In this document: positions 23,668 to 36,458 of the stretch, piece by piece
How the letters are laid out: every line of letters begins with the position of its first letter
Position numbering within the stretch: position 1 is the stretch's first letter
Assembly (NCBI GenBank): GCA_928212115.1
Contig: CAKMRJ010000001.1
Span: 191,011,232-191,075,231 of the forward strand
Length of the DNA: 64,000 bases
Direction of reading: 5' to 3'
From: Lactuca virosa
Lineage: Eukaryota > Streptophyta > Magnoliopsida > Asterales > Asteraceae
Notes under the pieces: generated by a model
What the model saw: only the letters and a program-made list of their open reading frames with translations
Told to the model about the DNA's origin: nothing
Database searches by the model: none
Made by a program: the position numbers and the translations under genes

Positions 23668-24472
23668 TGTTGGATTAGTGTCTAAGCCTGTAACCATATT
23701 TGGTAAGTACTTGACCCGATTGTGCATGGTCCTTTTGGGTTGCCTTCACCAAAGCAACTTAACTGGAGAAATAATAGAGAAAGAGGTTATTATGATTTAT
23801 TAATATGTTATAAGAATAATATATTAAAGGAGAAATCATATTTGTTTAATTAATATCGGTCAATAATTAATTAAGAATTAATTTTGTGATCAAGTGTAAT
23901 TAATTAAACTAAAGGGGCTGAATTGTAATTATGTGATAGTTACAAAATAGGGTAATGATTATCCTTGATATGGGTTGGACGAATTCAAGGGATAAGATAT
24001 CCTTGAAATAGTCCAAAGGATAAAGGATAAGGGATTTCAAGGCTTATCTTATGATTGCTTGGTGGGCAAGCAACTAGATAAGGATAAGGACTGAAACCCT
24101 AATCTCTACACCTATATAAAGACCCCTAAGGCTCATGAATTCGTCCATGCCTTCCCAAGGGGTCCTAGGGACGAAAATCTATACCTCTTCCCTCTCTCTA
24201 TTACCTCTCCATTTGCTCTTGGTGTTTGTGAGCCATTAGAGGTACTACACTTGTGGTACTTGCTTTCAAAGACAAGAAGATTCAAGATTTAAGTTGTTAT
24301 TACAATATAACAACAAGAGGTATGTAATCTAACCTTTTTGGTTAATTTCGAAATTCCTAGAAGCCTTTTAGGGTTCTTCAAGTGTTCATAATGTTGTGTA
24401 TCTAATAGTGAAAACATATATCCAATTCTAGGGTTGCATGCACACATAGGATTGTTTGTACAAAACCCATCA
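23668..24472 (+). repeat. 5' LTR of the nested Copia element
   Basis: TGTTGGATTAGTG to AACCCATCA. TATA box TATATAAA at 24113-24120. It is followed one base later by the primer-binding site. Confidence 0.95.
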
Positions 24473-24473
24473 G

Positions 24474-24486
24474 TGGTATCAGAGCC
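24474..24486 (+). promoter_or_regulatory. Primer-binding site (initiator Met tRNA type)
   Basis: TGGTATCAGAGCC, complementary to the 3' end of plant initiator methionine tRNA, one base after the 5' LTR. Confidence 0.92.
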
Positions 24487-26122
24487 ATTGGTTTTTGTTT
24501 TCAATTAGCATTATACAATTGTATGACCTTGACATATTAGGGTTTATTGCCAATAAACCCTAGGAGGCAAGAAATTTCGAGATTAGGGTTTCTATACCCT
24601 AATTTGCGAAAATTTGAAAGGGTTTTCAAATCCTTTCCTTAAGCCTCAAGATTTCGAAATCTAGGGTTTGAAAAACCCCATGATTTTCGAAATTAGGCTC
24701 CTCCCCTAGATAAGATCCTAAATTTTAGGGATTTGGATTATCCTATATCTTGTAATTATCCTTTAATGGTTATATATGGTAATTAAAGATTTTGAATTAT
24801 CCTATCCCATGATTTTCGAATTTTAGAGGGATTAAAAGGATTAGGATAAATTAATTGATTAATTGGTAATTATCCTTCACGATTTAGATAATCCCTTATG
24901 ATTTAATAATTTAAATTAATAGTTTAATTCAAGATAATTATTAAATCAAGAGTTTTAATATTTAAAATTTTAATTTAAATAGTATTAAATTTCGAAAATT
25001 TTAAAGTGAAATTAAAACCTAATTGTTTTGAAAAGTTTCAAAACTTGCCCTCAAGTTTTGGAATTTAAATTGTTTGATTAAAAGGTTTAATTTTGAAAAA
25101 GTCTAAATTCTAAAACCCTAATTTTGAAAAGTTCATATTACACCCTTATGGTTTTATTAAATTAGTTAAGTGCATAACTAAAAGAGAGTTAATAAATCCA
25201 TAATGATATGGTTTATATTTAATTAAATTAAAAGTGTAATTTATAAAATTAAACCACCTAGTATTTTAAAAGTGTAAAATACACCCTTATACTATATATA
25301 TATATAACATTGAAAGTCTAATATTATATATGTATAACTAAAATGTTAGTCTTACCGTTAGTAGGCCTCATTCACAAAGCCGATCTATAAGGGGGGTATA
25401 AGGTTATGGCCTATAAAATGGCCGTTTAATGGGTGTCCACTCTCACCCACCGCTTCCTTGATTGGTGGAGGGTCGTTAGCCGAACGGGTAGGATAGGACA
25501 AACCCTTTCCATTAAAAGTATAATGAAGTATAAAGTAACTAAATGTTTTTACAAAATTCCCAATCTTAGTTACTTTAGGCAAAAGTGAATTGATGCAATC
25601 CCATGAAATTACACTTTGTGCCCTTGCAAAGACGTTAGTGGAGCGCGTGTGGTTAACCGGCACACTAAATGGTTCTAAGCAAAGGTAGCAAAGGATGACT
25701 CATTGTTTGTCATAGTTCGGTGGAGCGTGTGTGGTTAACCGGCACATCGAATAGGTGATTGTAACATTGGGGGCACCATGTAAGTTTGCATGGTTATTCA
25801 CACCCTGTTTTGTGATCCTCGGCATCCCAGTCACAAAGCGAGGGGCATATCGAGATTTAAACATGCCATTGAAAAGTTCAATGAATCTCAAAAGATCTAG
25901 GAATTTTCAATAGATTTAAAACTTAAATTTCTTTTTCGTTTTTCAAGGTGGAAATTAGTGAATCGTCATTCACTTACCTTCAAATGTTCTGCAATTTGGG
26001 TTACGGCATCCCTCTCCCAAATTGTAGAGTATTGTGTTGGGTCCTAGCCTTAATATCTCATTTGGGTGATTTATTAAGGATTCAATCAATCAACTAACTT
26101 GAATTTTTCTCCCGTTTTGTAG
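24487..26122 (+). other. Long untranslated leader of the nested Copia element
   Basis: About 1.6 kb of AT-rich sequence with no supported coding region, containing many 'taattatcctt' and 'aaaccctaa'-type words. A direct repeat of 'ggagcgtgtgtggttaaccggcac' type (given in part) occurs near 25640 and 25720. Long leaders are usual in some plant Copia groups. Confidence 0.6.
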
Positions 26123-26815
26123 ATGTCAAAGTATGACAACTATGGTCTTCCCAAATCTCGTGGAACAAGCTTTTCACATGAAGATGATATTCCATGATTC
26201 GATCGGGGAACAAGAGATCATGCTTCACTTCCTCCACCTCCTCCTATTATTCTCCCTAACCCACAAGTTCAAAAGATTGAAAAGTTCAAACTCACTCAAG
26301 TCCTTTTGGCAAGTAAACATGAAGAAGGAAAGTCAGTGTGTGCACACGTCTTAGAGATGAAGTCACACATTGATAGGTTAAGAATGTTGGGATATGTTGT
26401 CTGTGAGGAGCTGGCTGTTGACTGGGTCCTTCAGTCACTTCCTGATTCATATAGTGAGTTCGTAAGAGAGTACTATATGATGAACCACGACGTAACCCTC
26501 ATCGATCTCACCTATATGCTTATTGCTGCTGAATCAGTAATGATTTGGCGCACTAAAAAAAAAGGCAAAGTTGATTGGTGAATCTGCCTTCCAGACCTCT
26601 ATGGATATAGGCAATGGCAACGAGAGGCATGCCATGATCAAAAAGTTTGATCATAAGAGAAGGCAAAGTCAGAAGTAGTTCCGTGTGCTGTTCCAAAAGA
26701 GTCAATTTGCTTTTATTGCCAAGAGAAGGGACATTGGAGACGAAGCTGCCCTAACTACCTGAGAAATCTAAGAGATGGGAGAGTCAAGATGCATGGCTCT
26801 ACTTCAGGTAAAATC
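26123..26815 (+). pseudogene. Copia gag remnant (UBN2-like)
   Basis: It starts ATG (MSKYDNYGLPKSRG) but stops at 26195-26197, then continues in the same frame with LLASKHEEGKSVCAHVLEMK, VLQSLPDSYSEFVREYY and LIAAESVMIWR, typical of Copia Gag. A poly(A) slip near 26560 shifts the frame before a zinc knuckle CFYCQEKGHWRRSC near 26708. Compared with relatives it appears shortened between the Pro-rich block and LLASKHEEG. It is unlikely to make functional Gag. Confidence 0.85.
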
Positions 26816-29800
26816 CATTAACTAACTCTTTTAAGTTCCTATTCTAGATTCATAATACATTATGTAATAAGATTACATTTTGATGTTTTATAGAATCGAA
26901 GAAAAGAGAGGAAGCTTAAGGGAAGAAGTGAGCTGAATCTAATCGTGAAGAAATGGATTTCGATCGCATTGCTTGAAGATTAGAATTTTGAGCTACTACT
27001 TGGAGTTAGAATAGATTGCTATGAAATATGTATTAACATATTTTTTCAATTAAATTGCATTGTAAGCACAAATTTTTCCGCAATAAAATAAATTTTGATT
27101 TTATATTATTTATTTATCCTTGCAATGGCGTGTATGAAATAATTGATGTTTGTAAGTTTCTATTATTAGCAATAATGGATTTGATTCTTAAATGTATTAT
27201 TTGTGGAAAGGTCAAGAATTTACCAAATATGGAAAGTTTCCCATCGCCCAAGTTTCAATTGGATAGAAACTTGGAATCATACAACTTGATTGCATGATGA
27301 ATAAGAAATTTCATATTTGGAAATTTAGACAAATTCTTTGACATAGTGTCAAGTGTAGGACTAGGAGATCGAGTACACAAAGTTGTGTGTTGATCAAATC
27401 CACCACAAGAGTAACAAAGATATTCGTCATGATTTACTAAGGTTAAGTAAATATATTATACTCATAAGATTAAGTGTAATTCTGAGTTGATTGAAAGAGC
27501 TTCAATCAATAGCAGAACGAATAAGAAGAATCAAGTAAGCAGAAAGATAAAAGTTTCTCTATTCTAAGAAGAAGGGAGAGTACATTTTATTATGTTTTAT
27601 GATAGGTCTTAATGATGAAGAACCATATCTCAATTAATCCTCTAAGTGAGTCTTAGTGCAATTGTATGTCTGAGAAGAGGAATCAAGAATTGAAGAAATG
27701 GTTAAATCAAGAAGTCAATCATACTTCGTTCCAAAACAAGTCTTAGAGTTAAGATTGTGACATTGAGTGACAAGTCTTAAGAAGGTTTATAACATTCATC
27801 AAATGTGGAAAGTTGTGATGTCTTGGATAAGACAAAGACCAACTAGGACCAATTTTGTGAAGTGTTTTGTCTTGATAAAAGCTACACTAACTCTTGAATA
27901 TTTGTTTGTCGAGAAATGTTTATTGACAAGAGAATCTTATATGTCAAGGAGTCAGTGGGAGTCTTAATGGTCTTGAAAGGTTTCAAGAACAAATCAAGAA
28001 TAAACCTTATCATTCATCACTAGCACACGACTTGAGGTTTACAACCTATCGTGTTGACACTAATTTTATTTCTGTGCCATTCCAATCGAGTTATTTATGC
28101 ATGTGAGTTCTATGAGTTCTCAATGGATTGTATAGGGGCAAGACACCTTGTTCAATGGAAAGTACATTGAAACGAAGAGGTGAGCTGCTCAATAACTTGG
28201 AAGTAATGGTGGGACCCTTGATGGCAAGAAATTAAGAAGAACAAGTTCTATCCATAAGAGTTTGGATTTGTCACTAACATTATCTTGTGATTATGGTTAT
28301 GACAAATTCACATGGATAAGAACGAATACACCACAAAATCTAAGTGTCATAAGGTTTCTTTCATTCATAAGAATGATTGTAAGGAAACGCTTTCACTAAG
28401 AGAGATTTTGAAGATAGCATTATGTAATTTGGGTTTCTCAAATTCAACTATGATTACGGCATTCCTCTTCATAGTTCCAATTGTGGGAAATGGCAAATGG
28501 GTCTGAACATTTTAGACTTGTTGATATGAGTCCTAGAATCGTTTAGACATATACATATGAGTTGTCCAAGGAAAAGTGAATGAGTTTGAGAAGCTTAGAT
28601 AAAAAGCATCTAGTATTAGAAATATGAACTTAAGAAATTGTTTTCTAGAAGTTCAGCTAATTTCTGAATACATGTCGAAGCTAGTGGGAGCATAAGTGTT
28701 ATGCTGGTAAAGAAATAATCATCATGTAAGTGGGAGCATGATTATTATGGTAAGTATTGCCAGTTAGCAATATTAATTATAGAAAACAAGAGTTATACTT
28801 TGCAAAGTTGTAAAAGGTTGAAAAGTTGTTTTGCTATAATTAAGGGAGAGAATATTGTGCTTCATTTCAAATCTAAAGCTTAGATTGAAAAATTTTAATA
28901 AATTTAGTCAAAGGATACATAGTGTCTTCTTAAACTTCGATTATGATTACGGTATCCCTCTTCATAGTTTGAATTGTAAGAACGTGACACATAAAAATAT
29001 TATGGCAGAAGATTGATAGAGTATCGTATCTTTATGTAAGACATTATGCATCGTGTCCCATACGCTTCGGGTAAAGGATCGATTGCAATTGCTATAATAT
29101 TTGACCATCCTAAAATTTTCCAAATGTCTAGCGCATTAAGAAGGGAAAAGGACAATAATTGGTATTGACTAAGATAATTAAACAACTATCAAAGGACGAC
29201 CCAAAAGTTCCATGAGGATTGGTCGCTTGTGAGTAGTTGGAAGTATGGTATTGAATGGATCATATCGACATTATTATGAATAGATAAGATTCTATTAAGA
29301 ATGAGTTATCATATGGTAAATATGGAAATGTTTCCATAATTGGGAGTTGGAAATTAAGAATTTACATGATTAGAAAATTTTATGCAAAAGGATGTTCAAA
29401 GGAATGTACTTTGAGTGAGAGACATCACATCTATAGAATTGTTCTGTAACAATTTTGATAGAGTACCTTGTGATTTCATTGGCCGAGTCTTTGTGATTTT
29501 TGTGCCGTGACTTCACAAGAGGATCATTGCATAAAATATTAGAATTTGACATATTCTAAAAGGTGGCAAGAATTTGGTATTCTTACACTAATTATAAGGA
29601 TTGGGGATTGTGAAATGAGTTGCATTTGAAAAGTTTCAATTAATCTATTTCACAAAGTATGGACCATAGGAAACCAAAGTGTGCATGCTTTGAGCATGGG
29701 ACAATTGTGGTTATGATTCGAGTTATAAAGTTGATTATCTGAAACATTAAACAATGGATAATGAGTAATCGATATGGTGATAAATAAAAGGTGTTTTATT

Positions 29801-30615
29801 TATACTCAAAGGTTTGAGACCATATAGGATTAGTATTATTCTTGTGTTTTCTCTTTGCATGTTTTGACTTCCAGAATAATTGAGTTTATTAAGAATAATC
29901 GAATTATTCAAACGGTCCGCAGTCGTTCATATGTTGGAAGTAGGTATGAATGAAGACTGTCATGAATTGGTTTGTAGATTGTCTAAAGTGTATTAGACAT
30001 AGCAAAGGTTTGCTGCAACGTTCATGAGTGCTTATGAATATGATTTTGAGCATTAGATTAAACCCACGCTCACTTGGATCGCTTCATGGATTTTATCACG
30101 AGCGATTGGTGAGACGATAATATCTTGTATTCTTGAAACCGAGATGTGTGAGTTGTATCTTGCGAATCGGTTACACATTGATAATATGTAAACGCACCAG
30201 TAACTTGGTGTTATAAAACTTATTGTTGTGTGTGATTTGGTGAGTGAGTGCAAGCAAACATTGAGTCGAAGTTTATCCGTTCCTTTTACCCAAAGTGGGA
30301 TAAAAGCGATATCTATGGGCCCCTCGATGATTTAGTGATGACAAACGTAAATGCTCGGCCGGGCTAGGGCTAATTTGATTTGTTCAATTAGTCAGTCGTC
30401 GTAAATCGGAAATCGGGAAACAACACATAGACTGAGAGAATGATTTCAATCCATGTCTCACGTCTATACAATATCTAGAATGGAGGAATATATGATCCCT
30501 TATCTAAAGGACAGGTTACTGATAAGATCAGAGTTCGACAACGTCTTTGAGAGCTACGATTGCTAATCGAGTTGTACTTACATTTGTGGTTACTAGACTT
30601 ATCCAAGTGGGAGAC
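26816..30615 (+). other. Non-coding interior of the nested Copia element
   Basis: 3.8 kb without a long ORF in any frame. A few phrases faintly recall Copia pol (near 29050, a 'cccatacgcttcggg' to 'attgcaattgctataat' stretch), but no domain can be supported. The last bases AGTGGGAGAC before 30616 are the expected polypurine tract. Confidence 0.7.
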
Positions 30616-31419
30616 TGTTGGATTAGTGTCTAAGCCTGTAACCATATTTGGTAAGTACTTGACCCGATTGTGCATGGTCCTTTTGGGTTGCCTTCACCAA
30701 GCAACTTGACTGGAGAAATAATAGAGAAAGAGGTTATTATGATTTATTAATATGTTATAAGAATAATATATTAGAGGAGAAATCATATTTGTTTAATTAA
30801 TATCGGTCAATAATTAATTAAGAATTAATTTTGTGATCAAGTGTAATTAATTAAACTAAAGGGGCTGAATTGTAATTATGTGATAGTTACAAAATAGGGT
30901 AATGATTATCCTTGATATGGGTTGGACGAATTCAAGGGATAAGATATCCTTGAAATAGTCCAAAGGATAAAGGATAAGGGATTTCAAGGCTTATCTTATG
31001 ATTGCTTGGTGGGCAAGCAACTAGATAAGGATAAGGACTGAAACCCTAATCTCTACACCTATATAAAGACCCCTAAGGCTCATGAATTCGTCCATGCCTT
31101 CCCAAGGGGTCCTAGGGACGAAAATCTATACCTCTTCCCTCTCTCTATTACCTCTCCATTTGCTCTTGGTGTTTGTGAGCCATTAGAGGTACTACACTTG
31201 TGGTACTTGCTTTCAAAGATAAGAAGATTCAAGATTTAAGTTGTTATTACAATATAACAACAAGAGGTATGTAATCTAACCTTTTTGGTTAATTTCGAAA
31301 TTCCTAGAAGCCTTTTAGGGTTCTTCAAGTGTTCATAATGTTGTGTATCTAATAGTGAAAACATAGATCCAATTCTAGGGTTGCATGCACACATAGGATT
31401 GTTTGTACAAAACCCATCA
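30616..31419 (+). repeat. 3' LTR of the nested Copia element
   Basis: Matches 23668-24472 with about five differences. TATA box at 31060-31067. Followed by target duplicate GTCCC at 31420-31424. Confidence 0.95.
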
Positions 31420-32063
31420 GTCCCTTTGGAGTTGTGGACCTTGGTTGCCATTTTAGGAGCTATTTCACCAAAAGAAGCCCTAGGAGTGTTGCATGAGCGT
31501 AAAGGTTGGACCTTTACGTAATTATTGTGTACTGGAAGGTCAGATCTATAGGTTAGAGAAGCAGATCTGACCTCAGAAGGTCATTTGAGTAATCTCATGG
31601 ACGAAACTCGCCGAGTCCATGAGCGGACTCGACGAGTCGGGTCGTGTTGCACCACGATTCGTGATCAGTGGTAACCGTTGAGAAAAAGGTTAACTCGACG
31701 AGTCGAGTGAGGCCTTAGGAGGACTCAGAGGACACGTATGGACTCGCCGAGTCACCTGAGTGCACTCGACGAGTCTGGTCAAAGTTTGACCGTTGACTTG
31801 AGTTGACTTCAGTTGACCTTAGGGTTTTGGTCAAGCTGGTTCTAGAGAGAGATCTGGGAGGGGTAGAATGGTTTTCTACCCACTCCTTAGAAATGAGGAC
31901 AAGAGAAAGTATTGATTAGAGATGTTATTATGTTGATAGGAGGAGGCTAGGTCGGGTTATCTAGCACAAGAGGTTATCCGACATCGTACGAGGTGAGTCT
32001 TCTCACTATACTTTACCTAGAGTGGTAATATGTGTGACCGGAAGGTCTTATGTGCTATGAGGA

Positions 32064-35000
32064 TGTGACATCCCCAAATTCACGGCCAGAAAAGACCGGT
32101 TTAATTTATGCTTTTGAAATAATTTCAGAGTAATCATTTGATTAAAAGTGTTGCGGAATTTGTTCCCAGAAAAACATAATAAATATGTTATCAAATCATT
32201 TCCGAATAAATGTATTTTACTCATTTAAACCATTGGGATGTCATTGTCAATACAAAAAACATAAGCATAAACAAAACTTACATTCATTTACACTAGTGAT
32301 CTACTTCTCTTTTAATCTCTTAGTGTAAAGCAACTTCGTATCGATACCTGTGATACAATTAAACTGAGTGGGTCAGGCTTGGGAGCCTGGTGAGCATATA
32401 GGGTTTTCAACCTACAATAAATAATAAACTTATTAAGTTCTCAATCAACAATAAATTTATTAATTCCATCAACCAAAATAACCCTAATTACCCATTCCCT
32501 TTATCCTCACTTTACGTCCCTAAAACAACTATCATAAGGGACCTAGCCTAAGGATTATCACTAGGGGTGACAACATTGCTTTGGGGGTTCCTCAGCAAGT
32601 TATGTCAAATAAAAACAAACATCGGGGTGACAACATTGCTTTCCCTCAGCAAGTTATGTCAAACAAGACATCCTAACATAAAACAACCAACAAGTGACAA
32701 CATTGCTTTCCTTCAGCAATTTATGTCAATAGGCACGAAGTCACATCGTCGCCATGTGCTAGTCCATAGCTCTTATCATCGACGGTATTTCCCACGGGAG
32801 TTTCCCCCCCGCAATACATGTCAATGGTTTTTCCATATACTAAGTTCATAGCTCTTATTCATCGATGGTATTTCCCACGGGAGTTCCCCCCCCCCCCCCC
32901 CCCCCCCCCCCCCCGCAATACATGTCAATGGGTTTTCCATACAGCTGATGAACATACTTAAGGGGTTTCCCCAACCTTACATGCCCTAAGGGCACTCATG
33001 AGGGGAATAGAGTACAACGAATGAACACTCAATTCCATTAACACCTACAGGTTATGAGCCTGCTAGTGTTCCACAGACCGTCAAAACAATCCATGGTTGT
33101 CATCCATACTCTGCTGAATAACGGGGGTCTTAGAGTACAGAGAATGAACACTCAAGTCCACTAACACCTACAGGTTGCGAGCCTGCTAGTGTTCCGCAGA
33201 CCGTCTAGAACAGTCCATGGTTGTCATCCCTACTCTGCTGAATGACGGGGGTCAACGTTGGGTAAGGGCTTTTCTCATATTGCACCACTCACGCCAACAT
33301 TTGGGTAAAAGCTTTTCCCCATATTTCACCACCCACTCTCAACTCATGATCTATATCACTGATCATCTCATCTATCCAACTCACCTTTCATCACACACCC
33401 ACTATTTAACTCATGATCTATATCACTAACTCATGAAGCTAGTCCGATCACTTCATAAAAGAACGAAGACTCCAAAGCTCTTCCAAATAAAAGTATAGGG
33501 AAAATATTGATAAAGTACTCCCGTACGCTCCCGTACCCCGACACGTAATAGTGTCAAAAGGAAGAACTAATGGATGAACACATAGTTCAAAAACACCTAA
33601 TGAACATATAGTTCAAGAACACTTTATGAACATATAGTTCAAACATACGTACCGATTACAAGTCTACTAACGTTCCACTGGACTATCTAAAATAGTCTGT
33701 GGCCGTTGTCTATACTCTGCTAGATGACTAGATCATCTTAAACATCGATACCTCTCATCACTTTTATTTCATCACACATCATCTAATTCATCTACCCATG
33801 TTTACCCAACATATTTGTAGATAAAAATATATATACAGTTTAAAACTTGTATAAAACATCAATTCAACAGTCACCTCAAATAAACAATTAATATATTTAC
33901 ACATAGCACGTATTTTAAGGTAAATACTTCATATCTATGTGTAAGGTGAAAGTGACTATACACTCACCTGATTTAATGAAATCGGGCAGCAATTCGTTTC
34001 CTAAAACGATCGTTTCTATAAAACCGGGAGTTTTATTGAGAAACCGAGCTCTGCGAGGGTCGGGCTTGAAACCGAAAAAAATAAATTTCCCGGGCTTCTC
34101 GGGCACTCCGGGACGTGTTTCCGGGCGTTGGAAATGATCTCGGGGCATCGGGGGATGTGAAAATAGCCAAAATAGTGAAAAAGGGGCCAAAATTGCCAAT
34201 TTCTAAATTCTAGTCGGGAGGGTTCGCACCCTCCTATTTATAGGCTGCGAGCTGCTGATCGGACGGTCAGGAGAGAAGCCACGCGGCAGCAGATGCGAGA
34301 AGGAGTCACGTGGGCTGCGCATGCGAGGGGTCCCGGTGGCAGCTTCTGATTGGACCGAAGTCCGGATCCGAGGAGGGGGCTCGTGGCTCATGCGAAGGTT
34401 CGGATGCGGTGAGTCACTGTACATGCGTCGGACGTAAGCGAGGCGGCTTCGGACAGCTCTCCGGGTTCGAACACGCGTCTGCCAGCTGCTCGGATGACTC
34501 AGCCATTCCCGGACACGCGTCGGATGCGAAGCGAGGACACGTGGCCAAAGTCCACGTGTGCGAAATTCCTCGGTTTTGGGGATTTTTCTCGATTTTCGTG
34601 CCAAATCTTATAAAATCCATAACTTTCGCATACGAGCTCCGTTTTTGGCGTTATTTATATGCACGCGTAGGTAAAATTACGCTCTACAACTTTTGTTTAG
34701 ACTTTGTTGGCTAATTTTGACTTTAATTTTTATATTATTATTTTTAACAGACCGGGACAGGAAATCCGTTAAAAATTCATAACTTCTTCATCTGACGTCC
34801 GTTTTCGTCTGTCTTTTTACCGTTGTGCTACAAATGACGAGACCTTCGATTCTCGTTTAGGTCGTGTCGGCTAAAAATCTCTCGATCTAAAATTCGAGTT
34901 TTTAGCTGTCTACTGCTAAGCTGAAACTTCAAAAAATCATAACTTCCTCATACGAAGTCAGATTTGGGCGTTATTTTTATACCTACTCTCGGTTTAACGA

Positions 35001-35388
35001 ACACTACGAGTTTCGTTTAGATCACTAAGGCTAAAAAGTAGTTTATCAAAAACTCACTTTTTACGACATTCAGCACCGTGCCGGTTTATCGTGAAACTTC
35101 GACAGGTCATAACTTCTTCGTTATAACTCGGATTTCGGCATTCTTTATATATCCGTAATCCTTGTCACGACCACTACAAGTCTCTTAATAGATATCGGCT
35201 TTATCTAATATTTAATTTTGACGCTCATTTTTATTCTTAATTAATTAAACCCTAATAATTACGCATAAAACACATAATTCACATAAAATTCACATAATTC
35301 CTTTTTCATTTCTTCTAAATGAGTTACAAAGGTTAACCTAGACCATTATGTCAATATTAATGACTAGCCTAGAAACACGGGCGTTACA
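32064..35388 (+). mobile_element. Solo LTR (3325 bp) inserted in the Gypsy 5' LTR
   Basis: It begins TGTGACATCCCC and ends GGGCGTTACA, flanked by GAGGA at 32059-32063 and 35389-35393; the 3' LTR of the host element shows the uninterrupted site at about 42277. No primer-binding site or coding domain is inside, so it is read as a solo LTR. It contains tandem blocks: three units of 'gtgacaacattgcttt..cagcaa..ttatgtca' at 32567-32728, duplicated 'ggtatttcccacgggagtt' units at 32779-32940, and duplicated 'acctacaggtt..gagcctgctagtgttcc' units at 33040-33200. A TATA-like CCTATTTATAGG lies near 34233. The segment at 194-1611 is a relative. Confidence 0.9.
32886..32914. repeat. Poly(C) run of 29
   Basis: An uninterrupted C run inside one of two tandem LTR units; the sister unit near 32800-32810 has only about eight Cs at the same place. 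The true length is uncertain in any assembly. Confidence 0.9.
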
Positions 35389-35851
35389 GAGGAGTATGTA
35401 ATGTATGTTGTTATTTAATATGTATGTGCTATGTTATGTTATGAGTAGTATGTTATGGACCGGAAGGTCATTATGATATGGACCGGAAGGTCATTATGAT
35501 ATGGACCGGAAGGTCTACCAGGATTATGGGACGGAAGTCCCCTGAGACACATTGACCGGAAGGTCTTGTAGAGCTATAGCCTTGAGTGGCGTATGTGAGT
35601 ATGTGGTATTTTGGGGAACTCACTAAGCATTTATGCTTACAGTGTTTGTGTGATGTGTTTCAGGTACCAGTGAGGATCGCGGGAAGGCGCCGGCTTGATC
35701 TGTACATACTGATGGGATTTATGTATTAGAGATCTCGGGATTTGTTTTATTATGATGACATGTGATACAATGGATTCTTATGATATCTTATGAATGAAAT
35801 TATGTTTTAAAAATGAAAAAAATTGTTTTGAAAATTTACGTTGCTACAAGT

Positions 35852-35864
35852 TGGTATCAGAGCC
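35852..35864 (+). promoter_or_regulatory. Primer-binding site of the Gypsy element
   Basis: TGGTATCAGAGCC three bases after the 5' LTR end, matching initiator Met tRNA. Confidence 0.93.
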
Positions 35865-36458
35865 TTGGTTTAAGGGATTCGGATGCACTTTCGGGCGTAT
35901 CTGAACTCAAACTAAGGATTTGAGAAAGTTTTTCATAAAAGAAACAATTTTTCTAAAAAGTAAAAGAATTTGAGAAAAGCGGAAAGAAGCAGTGTGTATG
36001 ATCAGTTAGCGCCCGAACGGTGATTTCCCAAAATACCCTTACATTATATGTTATGAGATATGATATGATATGTTATGTATGCTAGAGGAGGCTAGGTATT
36101 CATATTAGGACTAGAGTGGCCTGATTTGTGATGCCTTAGCCTAGGAGATTATTGCTGCTATGAGATGCTTGAGAGTGAGTAGGTAGCAGTGAGGAGCTTA
36201 GGAGGGGCCTACCGAAGGGTAGCCTGTGCTTAGCGAGAAGTAGAGTACTTGTGATCTGGGATCCTAGGAGGAGGACTTGGGGTGAATATTGATGCAGTGT
36301 GGACGGTAGTATAGGGCCCGTACTACTGAAAACACCGGATCAGTGCGCAGTCCAAGTAAGAATCCTTAGGGTACTAAGGAACAAGTAGGGATGGGTTATC
36401 GAGTGCGTGCATACTCGAGCGAGTCTCTGATATTTTTATGTTGTATTTCAGAGACATC

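Larger units (their letters stand above)
23668..31419 (+). mobile_element. Non-autonomous Copia element (degraded gag, no pol) nested in the Gypsy LTR
   Basis: LTRs lie at 23668-24472 and 30616-31419 (805 and 804 bp). The target duplicate is ATCCC on the left and GTCCC on the right; the uninterrupted 3' LTR of the host element has GTCCC, so the left copy has mutated once. The internal 6.1 kb holds a decayed gag near 26123-26815 and no recognisable protease, integrase or RT. The LTR pair differs at only about five positions by my count, so insertion is recent and mobilisation must have relied on proteins from another element. Confidence 0.93.
23086..35848 (+). repeat. 5' LTR of the Gypsy element, in three pieces
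   Basis: Pieces are 23086-23667, 31425-32063 and 35394-35848; joined they match the 3' LTR. A TATA-like TATTTAAAGG lies at 23287-23296, suggesting transcription starts a few tens of bases downstream. The LTR holds a cluster of ACTCG-N-CGAGT palindromes (for example 23148-23158, 23169-23179, 23213-23223, 23234-23244) and several short hairpins including repeated GACC-GGAA-GGTC. Confidence 0.93.

Noticed and set aside
26816..30615. Degenerate Copia pol domains in the nested element
   Set aside because: A few faint phrases only; no domain motif could be read in any frame, so none is claimed.
34203..34714. Overlapping 130-codon frames on both strands
   Set aside because: They lie in the GC-rich part of a solo LTR, where long chance frames are expected on both strands; no protein family is visible.
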